Positions 12,171-24,343 of a DNA stretch of 64,000 bases are shown here, piece by piece. Location: the NCBI GenBank assembly GCA_949752795.1, contig CATKHW010000427.1, positions 930,001 to 994,000 of the forward strand, given 5' to 3'. The notes beneath the pieces were generated by a model, which was not told the origin of the DNA, made no database searches, and worked only from the letters and a program-made list of their open reading frames with translations. The stretch is from Hyperoodon ampullatus. Its lineage: Eukaryota > Chordata > Mammalia > Artiodactyla > Ziphiidae. How positions within the stretch are numbered: the first letter of the stretch is position 1; every line of letters starts with the position of its first letter. Both the position numbers and the translations under genes were made by a program.

Positions 12171-13909
12171 GCCTTCCCTCAACAGATTTTTGGACGATAG
12201 TTGTCCTTTATTACTCGGCCAGTTTGTGAATTGCTGTGCCCCTGAGCTCCATTTTTCAACTCGTTTTTGGTGAGCTGACCGCAAGTCCAAAATTTTGGTT
12301 CAGGACCTATACTGGTTCCCGGGGGGTGGCTGAGAATTTGGTTAATTCTTCTTCCTGCCGGGAAATTACAGTGATATGTGCCCGTCCAAATGCCTAACAG
12401 CTACTCTCTCATTGGTTCTCCCTCTTCCCTTTCATCCTCTGCCAAATTGGCAACCTGTGCGAACCAAGAGATTAAAGGGGCTGTCTCTCCAAGTTGGGAG
12501 GTTGATAGTAAAGCAGACGGAAAGTCAAACCGGAGCACCAGGAGTGGGACTATTCGTTGAGTTTTAGAAACCTTTCGTATTCACAGTGTGTCCGTTCTCT
12601 AGGTTTCCCGCACATGTTATAGCTGTAGTAATATTCCCTTCAACCTGGAGAGTTGGGTCCCATGGAATGGGTGCCATGCATTATTGCTTTAAAGGGTCTG
12701 CATTTGCTCACCCAATCTCACCAATCGTCTCAGTCCCAAGTGTCCCTCCTTATGCCACATTCTGCTGTCGTTGTAGATAGGGTCATTCCAGCTTTCATCA
12801 GAGACCCTGAAGGAATTGTAAAGAATTTCCCAGTTTTTTTGTTTTGTTTTTGAAATTCCTTTTTATAGTCGGTTTGAGCTGATTCTCGCTGCCATGTTTA
12901 TGCCAGTCTAGACACACTTGATTCCCTTACGGAGACATATCAATACATAGGTTTTAAGATTCTTACTAGTCAGATATTTTCCTCTGCGGGAAATATGGGG
13001 TTTTGAGTCCCTTTCACTGAGGACGGTGTAGGTCTTGTCTATTCCATAGTTGGTTTTTGGAACGGTACCTGTGCTTATATCAAACTCTGGTTTTATGCAT
13101 CACCCCACCTCTCCTTCCCCCTTAAGCAGGTATAAGAGTGTTTTCTAAATGTGAGACACTGTTCTCTTTCCTAACTCAGTTCAAGTGTAGCCATGTTTAC
13201 AGGATCTTCATAAGTGATATCTTATGATAAGTTTCTTTTTCTGTGTGACTTATTTCACTTAGAATCATCGTACCTGAATCCACCCATTTTGCTGCTACTG
13301 GTCTTATGACATTGATTTCAAGGCTGAGGGATATTCCATCATACGTAAGTACCACAATTTTTTGAACCATGTTTATATTTTCTGGGATACTTAAGGTGTA
13401 TCCAAGTTGAGGTCCTTGTATGCAGTGCAGCCCTAAATTTTGGGGTGGCTCTGTCTTATTGATTTTCAGTTTTCCCAAGATATATTCCCTAGACTGGTAG
13501 TGCCCTTGGCTCTGTAGCTCTGTTCTTTACTTGTTGTAGGGAACAGAATGCACTCCTCCAGAGAGGCAGTTGGCAATTTACATCCCGCCCATCAGCATAA
13601 CAAGGCTCCCTGTTCTCCAGGGCCTGTCTTGCCTTTCTTGTTCTTACACATTTTGTGGATGTCCCTTTTGACCGGTGGGAAGTGATACTTCTTTGTAGTG
13701 CAGATTTGCATTGCCCGCTTGCTTGCTTGGCCAAAAAGGGCGTATGCGTTTTCTCCTGAATATATTCAGGAGAAAACGCATACGCCCTTTTTGGCCAAGT
13801 GCATCATTGTCGAAGTTGTGCCCCTCTTCCTGTGCTTTAAAGGCGATTCCAACATACCTCTTGAAATCTGTTTCCTGCTATTCTGCCTCGCTTTCAAGTC
13901 CGCCTCGTT
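12171..13909. repeat. Satellite monomer 8 (type A)
   Basis: cccggggggtgg near 12320, then ttgggtccc and attctgc, with tcaaggctg and catcatacg in the ORF2 relic. Private caagagatta near 12467. Stop at 13197; palindrome 13726-13799, perfect. Confidence 0.95.
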
Positions 13910-15648
13910 GCCTTCCCTCAACAGATTTTTGGACGATAGTTGTCCTTTATTACTCGGCCAGTTTGTGAATTGCTGTGCCCCTGAGCTCCATTTTTCAACT
14001 CGTTTTTGGTGAGCTGACCGCAAGTCCAAAATTTTGGTTCAGGACCTATACTGGTTCCCGGTGGGTGGCTGAGAATTTGGTTAATTCTTCTTCCTGCCGG
14101 GAAATTACAGTGATATGTGCCCGTCCAAATGCCTAACAGCTACTCTCTCATTGGTTCTCCCTCTTCCCTTTCATCCTCTGCCAAATTGGCAACCTGTGCG
14201 AACCAGGAGGTTAAAGGGGCTGTCTCTCCAAGTTGGGAGGTTGATAGTAAAGCAGACGGAAAGTCAAAACGGAGCACCAGGAGAGGGACTATGCGTTGAG
14301 TTTTAGAAACCTTTCGTATTCACAGTGTGTCCGTTCTCTAGGTTTCCTGCACATGTTATAGCTGTAGTAATATTCCCTTCAACCTGGAGAGTTCGGACCC
14401 ATGGAATGGGTGCCATGCATTATTGCTTTAAAGGGTCTGCATTTGCTCACCCAATCTCACCAATCGTCTCAGTCCCAAGTGTCCCTCCTTATGCCACATT
14501 CTGCTGTCGTTGTAGATAGGGTCATTCCAGCTTTCATCAGAGACCCTGAAGGAATTGTAAAGAATTTCCCAGTTTTTTTGTTTTGTTTTTGAAATTCCTT
14601 TTTATAGTGGGTTTGAGCTGATTCTCGCTGCCATGTTTATGCCAGTCTAGACACCCTTGATTCCCTTACGGAGACATATCAATACATAGGTTTTAAGATT
14701 CTTACTAGTCAGATACTTTCCTCTGCGGGAAATATGGGGTTTTGAGTCCCTTTCACTGAGGACGGTGTAGGTCTTGTCTATTCCATAGTTGGTTTTTGGA
14801 ACGGTACATGTGCTTATATCAAACTCTGGTTTTATGCATCACCCCACCTCTCCTTCCCCCTTAAGCAGGTATAAGAGTGTTTTCTAAATGTGAGACACTG
14901 TTCTCTTTCCTAACTCAGTTCAAGTGTAGCCATGTTTACAGGATCTTCATAAGTGATATCTTATGATAAGTTTCTTTTTCTGTGTGACTTATTTCACTTA
15001 GAATCATCATACCTGAATCCTCCCATTTTGCTGCTACTGGTCTTATGACATTGATTTCATGGCTGAGGGATATTCCATCGTACGTAAGTACCACAATTTT
15101 TTGAACCATGTTAATATTTTCTGGGATACTTAAGGTGTATCCAATTTGATGTCCTTGTATGCAGTGCAGCCCTAAATTTTGGGGTGGCTCTGTCTTATTG
15201 ATTTTCAGTTTTCCCAAGTTATATTCCCTAGACTGGTAGTGCCCTTGGCTCTGTAGCTCTGTTCTTTACTTGCTTTAGGGAACAGAATGCACTCCTCCAG
15301 AGAGGCAGTTGGCAATTTACATCCCGCCCATCAGCATAACAAGGCTCCCTGTTCTCCAGGGCCTGTCTTGCCTTTCTTGTTCTTACACATTTTGTGGATG
15401 TCCCTTTTGACCGGTGGGAAGTGATACTTCTTTGTAGTGCAGATTTGCATTGCCCGCTTGCTTGCTTGGCCAAAAAGGGCGTATGCGTTTTCTCCTGAAT
15501 ATATTCAGGAGAAAACGCATATGCTCTTTTTGGCCAAGTGCATCATTGTCGAAGTTGTGCCCCTCTTCCTGTGCTTTAAAGGCGATTCCAACGTACCTCT
15601 TGAAATCTGTTTCCTGCTATTCTGCCTCGCTTTCAAGTCCGCCTCGTT
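13910..15648. repeat. Satellite monomer 9 (type B)
   Basis: Its back two thirds match copy 6 at offset 5,217, including gaatcctccc, gttaatatt and the catatgctc palindrome lesion. The front differs (caggagg, agaggg, ttcggaccc). Stop at 14936; palindrome 15465-15538. Private: tcaaaacgg near 14268 and ggtacatgtg near 14805. Confidence 0.95.
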
Positions 15649-17387
15649 GCCTTCTCTCAACAGATTTTTGGTCGATAGTTGTCCTTTATTACTCGGCCTG
15701 TTTGTGAATTGCTGTGCCCCTGAGCTCCATTTCTCAACTCTTTTTTGGTGAGCTGACCGCAAGTCCAAATTTTTGGTTCAGGACCTATACTGGTTCCCGG
15801 TGGGTGGCTGAGAATTTGGTTAATTCTTCTTCCTCCCGGGAAATTACAGTGATATGTGCCCGTCCAAATGCCTAACAGCTACTCTCTCATTGGTTCTCCC
15901 TCTTCCATTTCATCCTCTGCCAAATTGGCAACCTGTGCGAACCAGGAGGTTAAAGGGGCTGTCTCTCCAAGTTGGGAGGTTGATAGTAAAGCAGACGGAA
16001 AGTCAAACCGGAGCACCAGGAGAGGGACTATGCGTTGAGTTTTAGAAACCTTTCGTATTCACAGTGTGTCCGTTCTCTAGGTTTCCTGCACATGTTATAG
16101 CTGTAGTAATATTCCCTTCAACCTGGAGAGTTCGGACCCATGGAATGGGTGCCATGCATTATTGCTTTAAAGGGTCTGCATTTGCTCACCCAATCTCACC
16201 AATCGTCTCAGTCCCAAGTGTCCCTCCTTATGCCACATCCAGCTGTCGTTGTAGATAGGGTCATTCCAGATTTCATCAGAGACCCTGAAGGAATTGTAAA
16301 GAATTTCCCAGTTTTTTTGTTTTGTTTTTGAAATTCCTTTTTATAGTGGGTTTGAGCTGATTCTCGCTGCCATGTTTATGCCAGTCTAGACAAACTTGAT
16401 TCCCTTACAGAGACATATCAATACATAGGTTTTAAGATTCTTACTAGTCAGATATTTTCCTCTGCGGGAAATATGGGGTTTTGAGTCCCTTTCACTGAGG
16501 ACGGTGTAGGTCTTGTCTATTCCATAGTTGGTTTTTGGAACGGTACCTGTGCTTATATCAAACTCTGGTTTTATGCATCACCCCACCTCTCCTTCCCCCT
16601 TAAGCAGGTATAAGAGTGTTTTCTAAATGTGAGACACTGTTCTCTTTCCTAACTCAGTTCAAGTGTAGCCATGTTTACAGGATCTTCATAAGTGATATCT
16701 TATGATAAGTTTCTTTTTCTGTGTGACTTATTTCACTTAGAATCATCGTACCTGAATCCACCCATTTTGCTGCTACTGGTCTTATGACATTGATTTCATG
16801 GCTGAGGGATATTCCATCGTACCTAAGTACCACAATTTTTTGAACCATGTTTATATTTTCTGGGATACTTAAGGTGTATCCAAGTTGAGGTCCTTGTATG
16901 CAGTGCAGCCCTAAATTTTGCGGTGGCTCTGTCTTATTGATTTTCAGTTTTCCCAAGGTATATTCCCTAGACTGGTAGTGCCCTTGGCTCTGTAGCTCTG
17001 TTCTTTACTTGTTGTAGGGAACAGAATGCACTCTTCCAGAGAGGCAGTTGGCAATTTACATCCCGCCCATCAGCATAACAAGGCTCCCTGTTCTCCAGGG
17101 CCTGTCTTGCCTTTCTTGTTCTTACACATTTTGTGGATGTCCCTTTTGACCGGTGGGAAGTGATACTTCTTTGTAGTGCAGATTTGCATTGCCCGCTTGC
17201 TTGCTTAGCCAAAAAGGGCGTATGCGTTTTCTCCTGAATATATTCAGGAGAAAACGCATACGCCCTTTTTGGCCAAGTGCATCATTGTCGAAGTTGTGCC
17301 CCTCTTCCTGTGCTTTAAAGGCGATTCCAACGTACCTCTTGAAATCTGTTTCCTGCTATTCTGCCTCGCTTTCAAGTCCGCCTCGTT
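15649..17387. repeat. Satellite monomer 10 (type C)
   Basis: Counterpart of copy 7. Private: atttctcaactc near 15733, cttcctcccggg near 15833, gtacctaag near 16822 and ttgcggtgg near 16921. Stop at 16675; palindrome 17204-17277 with cttagcc at the left edge, leaving 66 bp perfect. Confidence 0.95.
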
Positions 17388-19126
17388 GCCTTCCCTCAAC
17401 AGATTTTTGGACGATAGTTGTCCTTTATTACTCGGCCAGTTTGTGAATTGCTGTGCCCCTGAGCTCCATTTTTCAACTCGTTTTTGGTGAGCTGACCGCA
17501 AGTCCAAAATTTTGGTTCAGGACCTATACTGGTTCCCGGTGGGTGGCTGAGAATTTGGTTAATTCTTCTTCCTGCCGGGAAATTACAGTGATATGTGCCC
17601 GTCCAAATGCCTAACAGCTACTCTCTCATTGGTTCTCCCTCTTCCCTTTCATCCTCTGCCAAATTGGCAACCTGTGCGAACCAAGAGGTTAAAGGGGCTG
17701 TCTCTCCAAGTTGGGAGGTTGATAGTAAAGCAGACGGAAAGTCAAACCGGAGCACCAGGAGTGGGACTATTCGTTGAGTTTTAGAAACCTTTCGTATTCA
17801 CAGTGTGTCCGTTCTCTAGGTTTCCCGCACATGTTATAGCTGTAGTAATATTCCCTTCAACCTGGAGAGTTGGGTCCCATGGAATGGGTGCCATGCATTA
17901 TTGCTTTAAAGGGTCTGCATTTGCTCACCCAATCTCACCAATCGTCTCAGTCCCAAGTGTCCCTCCTTATGCCACATTCTGCTGTCGTTGTAGATAGGGT
18001 CATTCCAGCTTTCATCAGAGACCCTGAAGGAATTGTAAAGAATTTCCCAGTTTTTTTGTTTTGTTTTTGAAATTCCTTTTTATAGTGGGTTTGAGCTGAT
18101 TCTCGCTGCCATGTTTATGCCAGTCTAGACACACTTGATTCCCTTACGGAGACATATCAATACATAGGTTTTAAGATTCTTACTAGTCAGATATTTTCCT
18201 GTGCGGGAAATATGGGGTTTTGAGTCCCTTTCACTGAGGACGGTGTAGGTCTTGTCTATTCCATAGTTGGTTTTTGGAACGGTACCTGTGCTTATATCAA
18301 ACTCTGGTTTTATGCATCACCCCACCTCTCCTTCCCCCTTAAGCAGGTATAAGAGTGTTTTCTAAATGTGAGACACTGTTCTCTTTCCTAACTCAGTTCA
18401 AGTGTAGCCATGTTTACAGGATCTTCATAAGTGATATCTTATGATAAGTTTCTTTTTCTGTGTGACTTATTTCACTTAGAATCATCGTACCTGAATCCAC
18501 CCATTTTGCTGCTACTGGTCTTATGACATTGATTTCATGGCTGAGGGATATTCCATCGTACGTAAGTACCACAATTTTTTGAACCATGTTTATATTTTCT
18601 GGGATACTTAAGGTGTATCCAAGTTGAGGTCCTTGTATGCAGTGCAGCCCTAAATTTTGGGGTGGCTCTGTCTTATTGATTTTCAGTTTTCCCAAGGTAT
18701 ATTCCCTAGACTGGTAGTGCCCTTGGCTCTGTAGCTCTGTTCTTTACTTGCTTTAGGGAACAGAATGCACTCCTCCAGAGAGGCAGTTGGCAATTTACAT
18801 CCCGCCCATCAGCATAACAAGGCTCCCTGTTCTCCAGGGCCTGTCTTGCCTTTCTTGTTCTTACACATTTTGTGGATGTCCCTTTTGACCGGTGGGAAGT
18901 GATACTTCTTTGTAGTGCAGATTTGCATTGCCCGCTTGCTTGCTTGGCCAAAAAGGGCGTATGCGTTTTCTCCTGAATATATTCAGTAGAAAACGCATAC
19001 ACCCTTTTTGGCCAAGTGCATCATTGTCGAAGTTGTGCCCCTCTTCCTGTGCTTTAAAGGCAATTCCAACGTACCTCTTGAAATCTGTTTCCTGCTATTC
19101 TGCCTCGCTTTCAAGTCCGCCTCGTT
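17388..19126. repeat. Satellite monomer 11 (type I)
   Basis: Stop at 18414. The palindrome at 18943-19016 has ttcagtag near the centre and catacaccc in the right arm, followed by ggcaattcc. This combination recurs in copies 22, 28 and 33, each time immediately before an H monomer. Private: cctgtgcggg near 18200. Confidence 0.95.
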
Positions 19127-20865
19127 GCCTTCCCTCAACAGATTTTTGGACGATAGTTGTCCTTTATTACTCGGCCAGTTTGTGAATTGCTGTGCCCCTG
19201 AGCTCCATTTTTCAACTCGTTTTTGGTGAGCTGACCGCAAGTCCAAAATTTTGGTTCAGGACCTATACTGGTTCCCGGTGGGTGGCTGAGAATTTGGTTA
19301 ATTCTTCTTCCTGCCGGGAAATTACAGTGATATGTGCCCGTCCAAATGCCTAACAGCTACTCTCTCATTGGTTCTCCCTCTTCCCTTTCATCCTCTGCCA
19401 AATTGGCAACCTGTGCGAACCAAGAGGTTAAAGGGGCTGTCTCTCCAAGTTGGGAGGTTGATAGTAAAGCAGACGGAAAGTCAAACCGGAGCACCAGGAG
19501 AGGGACTATGCGTTGAGTTTTAGAAACCTTTCGTATTCACAGTGTGTCCGTTCTCTAGGTTTCCCGCACATGTTATAGCTGTAGTAATATTCCCTTCAAC
19601 CTGGAGAGTTCGGACCCATGGAATGGGTGCCATGCATTATTGCTTTAAAGGGTCTGCATTTGCTCACCCAATCTCACCAATCGTCTCAGTCCCAAGTGTC
19701 CCTCCTTATGCCACATCCAGCTGTCGTTGTAGATAGGGTCATTCCAGCCTTCATCAGAGACCCTGAAGGAATTGTAAAGAATTTCCCAGTTTTTTTGTTT
19801 TGTATTTGAAATTCCTTTTTATAGTGGGTTTGAGCTGATTCTCGCTGCCATGTTTATGCCAGTCTAGACACACTTGATTCCCTTACGGAGACATATCAAT
19901 ACATAGGTTTTAAGATTCTTACTAGTCAGATATATTCCTCTGCGGGAAATATGGGGTTTTGAGTCCCTTTCGCTGAGGACGGTGTAAGTCTTGTCTATTC
20001 CATAGTTGGTTTTTGGAACGGTACCTGTGCTTATATCAAACTCTGGTTTTATGCATCACCCCACCTCTCCTTCCCCCTTAAGCAGGTATAAGAGTGTTTT
20101 CTAAATGTGAGACTCTGTTCTCTTTCCTAACTCAGTTCAAGTGTAGCCATGTTTACAGGATCTTCATAAGTGATATCTTATGATAAGTTTCTTTTTCTGT
20201 GTGACTTATTTCACTTAGAATCATCGTACCTGAATCCACCCATTTTGCTGCTACTGGTCTTATGACATTGATTTCATGGCTGAGGGATATTCCATCGTAC
20301 GTAAGTACCACAAGTTTTTGAACCATGTTTATATTTTCTGGGATACTTAAGGTGTATCCAAGTTGAGGTCCTTGTATGCAGTGCAGCCCTAAATTTTGGG
20401 GTGGCTCTGTCTTATTGATTTTCAGTTTTCCCAAGGTATATTCCCTAGACTGGTAGTGCCCTTGGCTCTGTAGCTCTGTTCTTTACTTGTTTTAGGGAAC
20501 AGAATGCACTCCTCCAGAGAGGCAGTTGGCAATTTACATCCCGCCCATCAGCATAACAAGGCTCCCTGTTCTCCAGGGCCTGTCTTGCCTTTCTTGTTCT
20601 TACACATTTTGTGGATGTCCCTTTTGACCGGTGGGAAGTGATACTTCTTTGTAGTGCAGATTTGCATTGCCCGCTTGCTTGCTTGGCCAAAAAGGGCGTA
20701 TGCGTTTTCTCCTGAATATATTCAGGACAAAACGCATACGCCCTTTTTGGCCAAGTGCATCATTGTCGAAGTTGTGCCCCTCTTCCTGTGCTTTAAAGGC
20801 GATTCCAACGTACCTCTTGAAATCTGTTTCCTGCTATTCTGCCTCGCTTTCAAGTCCGCCTCGTT
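19127..20865. repeat. Satellite monomer 12 (type H)
   Basis: tgtatttg near 19802 in the T-rich tract and gtgtaagtc near 19986 define type H (copies 12, 23, 29 and 34). Stop at 20153; palindrome 20682-20755 with caggacaaaac. Private: gatatattcc near 19931 and gagactctg near 20113. Confidence 0.95.
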
Positions 20866-22604
20866 GCCTTCCCTCAACAGATTTTTGGACGATAGTTGTC
20901 CTTTATTACTCGGCCAGTTTGTGAATTGCTGTGCCCCTGAGCTCCATTTTTCAACTCGTTTTTGGTGAGCTGACCGCAAGTCCAAAATTTTGGTTCAGGA
21001 CCTATACTGGTTCCCGGTGGGTGGCTGAGAATTTGGTTAATTCTTCTTCCTGCCGGGAAATTACAGTGATATGTGCCCGTCCAAATGCCTAACAGCTACT
21101 CTCTCATTGGTTCTCCCTCTTCCCTTTCATCCTCTGCCAAATTGGCAACCTGTGCGAACCAAGAGGTTAAAGGGGCTGTCTCTCCAAGTTGGGAGGTTGA
21201 TAGTAAAGCACACGGAAAGTCAAACCGGAGCACCAGGAGAGGGACTATTCGTTGAGTTTTAGAAACCTTTCGTATTCACAGTGTGTCCATTCTCTAGGTT
21301 TCCCGCACATGTTATAGCTGTAGTAATATTCCCTTCAACCTGGAGAGTTCGGACCCATGGAATGGGTGCCATGCATTATTGCTTTATAGGGTGTGCATTT
21401 GCTCACCCAATCTCACCAATCGTCTCAGTCCCAAGTGTCCCTCCTTATGCCACATCCAGCTGTCATTGTAGATAGGGTCATTCCAGCTTTCATCAGAGAC
21501 CCTGAAGGAATTGCAAAGAATTTCCCAGTTTTTTTGTTTTGTTTTTGAAATTCCTTTTTATAGTGGGTTTGAGCTGATTCTCGCTGCCATGTTTATGCCA
21601 GTCTAGACACACTTGATTCCCTTACGGAGACATATCAATACATAGGTTTTAAGATTCTTACTAGTCAGATATTTTCCTCTGCGGGAAATATGGGGTTTTG
21701 AGTCCCTTTCGCTGAAGACGGTGTAGGTCTTGTCTATTCCATAGTTGGTTTTTGGAACTGTACCTGTGCTTATATCAAACTCTGGTTTTATGCATCACCC
21801 CACCTCTCTTTCCCCCTTAAGCAGGTATAAGAGTGTTTTCTAAATGTGAGACACTGTTCTCTTTCCTAACTCAGTTCAAGTGTAGCCATGTTTACAGGAT
21901 CTTCATAAGTGATATCTTATGATAAGTTTCTTTTTCTGTGTGACTTATTTCACTTAGAATCATCGTACCTGAATCCACCCATTTTGCTGCTACTGGTCTT
22001 ATGACATTGATTTCATGGCTGAGGGATATTCCATCGTACGTAAGTACCACAATTTTTTGAACCATGTTTATATTTTCTGGGATACTTAAGGTGTATCCAA
22101 GTTGAGGCCCTTGTATGCAGTGCAGCCCTAAATTTTGGGGTGGCTCTGTCTTATTGATTTTCAGTTTTCCCAAGGTATATTCCCTAGACTGGTAGTGCCC
22201 TTGGCTCTGTAGCTCTGTTCTTTACTTGCTATAGGGAACAGAATGCACTCCTCCAGAGAGGCAGTTGGCAATTTACATCCCGCCCATCAGCATAACAAGG
22301 CTCCCTGTTCTCCAGGGCCTGTCTTGCCTTTCTTGATCTTACACATTTTGTGGATGTCCCCTTTGACCGGTGGGAAGTGATACTTCTTTGTAGTGCAGAT
22401 TTGCATTGCCCGCTTGCTTGTTTGGCCAAAAAGGGCGTATGCGTTTTCTCCTGAATATATTCAGGAGAAAACGCATACGCCCTTTTTGGCCAAGTGCATC
22501 ATTGTCGAAGTTGTGCCCCTCTTCCTGTGCTTTAAAGGCGATTCCAACGTACCTCTTGAAATCTGTTTCCTGCTATTCTGCCTCGCTTTCAAGTCCGCCT
22601 CGTT
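20866..22604. repeat. Satellite monomer 13 (type J)
   Basis: Nearly identical to the next copy. It shares with copy 14 alone aagcacacgg, tgtccattctc, tttatagggtgtgc, tgtcattgtag and ggaactgtacc. Stop at 21892; palindrome 22421-22494 with only its outermost left base changed (72 bp perfect). Private: cctctctttccc near 21810, cttgctatag near 22231 and cttgatctt near 22335. Confidence 0.95.
21707..21723 (+). other. CENP-B-box-like 17-mer (copy 13)
   Basis: Same 8-of-9 match as in copy 2, in a J-type monomer that shares the gctgaag variant. Binding by CENP-B is untested, and the final core G is missing. Confidence 0.25.
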
Positions 22605-24343
22605 GCCTTCCCTCAACAGATTTTTGGACGATAGTTGTCCTTTATTACTCGGCCAGTTTGTGAATTGCTGTGCCCCTGAGCTCCATTTTTCAACTCGTTT
22701 TTGGTGAGCTGACCGCAAGTCCAAAATTTTGGTTCAGGACCTATACTGGTTCCCGGTGGGTGGCTGAGAATTTGGTTAATTCTTCTTCCTGCCGGGAAAT
22801 TACAGTGATATGTGCCCGTCCAAATGCCTAACAGCTACTCTCTCATTGGTTCTCCCTCTTCCCTTTCATCCTCTGCCAAATTGGCAACCTGTGCGAACCA
22901 AGAGGTTAAAGGGGCTGTCTCTCCAAGTTGGGAGGTTGATAGTAAAGCACACGGAAAGTCAAACCGGAGCACCAGGAGAGGGACTATTCGTTGAGTTTTA
23001 GAAACCTTTCGTATTCACAGTGTGTCCATTCTCTAGGTTTCCCGCACATGTTATAGCTGTAGTAATATTCCCTTCAACCTGGAGAGTTCGGACCCATGGA
23101 ATGGGTGCCATGCATTATTGCTTTATAGGGTGTGCATTTGCTCACCCAATCTCACCAATCGTCTCAGTCCCAAGTGTCCCTCCTTATGCCACATCCAGCT
23201 GTCATTGTAGATAGGGTCATTCCAGCTTTCATCAGAGACCCTGAAGGAATTGCAAAGAATTTCCCAGTTTTTTTGTTTTGTTTTTGAAATTCCTTTTTAT
23301 AGTGGGTTTGAGCTGATTCTCGCTGCCATGTTTATGCCAGTCTAGACACACTTGATTCCCTTACGGAGACATATCAATACATAGGTTTTAAGATTCTTAC
23401 TAGTCAGATATTTTCCTCTGCGGGAAATATGGGGTTTTGAGTCCCTTTCGCTGAAGACGGTGTAGGTCTTGTCTATTCCATAGTTGGTTTTTGGAACTGT
23501 ACCTGTGCTTATATCAAACTCTGGTTTTATGCATCACCCCACCTCTCCTTCCCCCTTAAGCAGGTATAAGAGTGTTTTCTAAATGTGAGACACTGTTCTC
23601 TTTCCTAACTCAGTTCAAGTGTAGCCATGTTTACAGGATCTTCATAAGTGATATCTTATGATAAGTTTCTTTTTCTGTGTGACTTATTTCACTTAGAATC
23701 ATCGTACCTGAATCCACCCATTTTGCTGCTACTGGTCTTATGACATTGATTTCATGGCTGAGGGATATTCCATCGTACGTAAGTACCACAATTTTTTGAA
23801 CCATGTTTATATTTTCTGGGATACTTAAGGTGTATCCAAGTTGAGGCCCTTGTATGCAGTGCAGCCCTAAATTTTGGGGTGGCTCTGTCTTATTGATTTT
23901 CAGTTTTCCCAAGGTATATTCCCTAGACTGGTAGTGCCCTTGGCTCTGTAGCTCTGTTCTTTACTTGCTTTAGGGAACAGAATGCACTCCTCCAGAGAGG
24001 CAGTTGGCAATTTACATCCCACCCATCAGCATAACAAGGCTCCCTGTTCTCCAGGGCCTGTCTTGCCTTTCTTGTTCTTACACATTTTGTGGATGTCCCT
24101 TTTGACCGGTGGGAAGTGATACTTCTTTGTAGTGCAGGTTTGCATTGCCCGCTTGCTTGCTTGGCCAAAAAGGGCGTATGCGTTTTCTCCTGAATATATT
24201 CAGGAGAAAACGCATACGCCCTTTTTGGCCAAGTGCATCATTGTCGAAGTTGTGCCCCTCTTCCTGTGCTTTAAAGGCGATTCCAACGTACCTCTTGAAA
24301 TCTGTTTCCTGCTATTCTGCCTCGCTTTCAAGTCCGCCTCGTT
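22605..24343. repeat. Satellite monomer 14 (type J)
   Basis: Tandem duplicate of copy 13 at offset 1,739. Stop at 23631; palindrome 24160-24233, perfect. Private: catcccaccc near 24021 and tgcaggtttgc near 24138. Confidence 0.95.
23446..23462 (+). other. CENP-B-box-like 17-mer (copy 14)
   Basis: Identical to the copy 13 site because copies 13 and 14 are a recent duplication; it is not an independent occurrence. Confidence 0.25.

Noticed and set aside
18706..19002. 98-codon extended minus-strand frame in copies 11, 22, 28 and 33 as a type-specific gene
   Set aside because: The extension arises because the ttcagtag and catacaccc variants in the palindrome remove a stop and add a start; it is a by-product of I-type substitutions.
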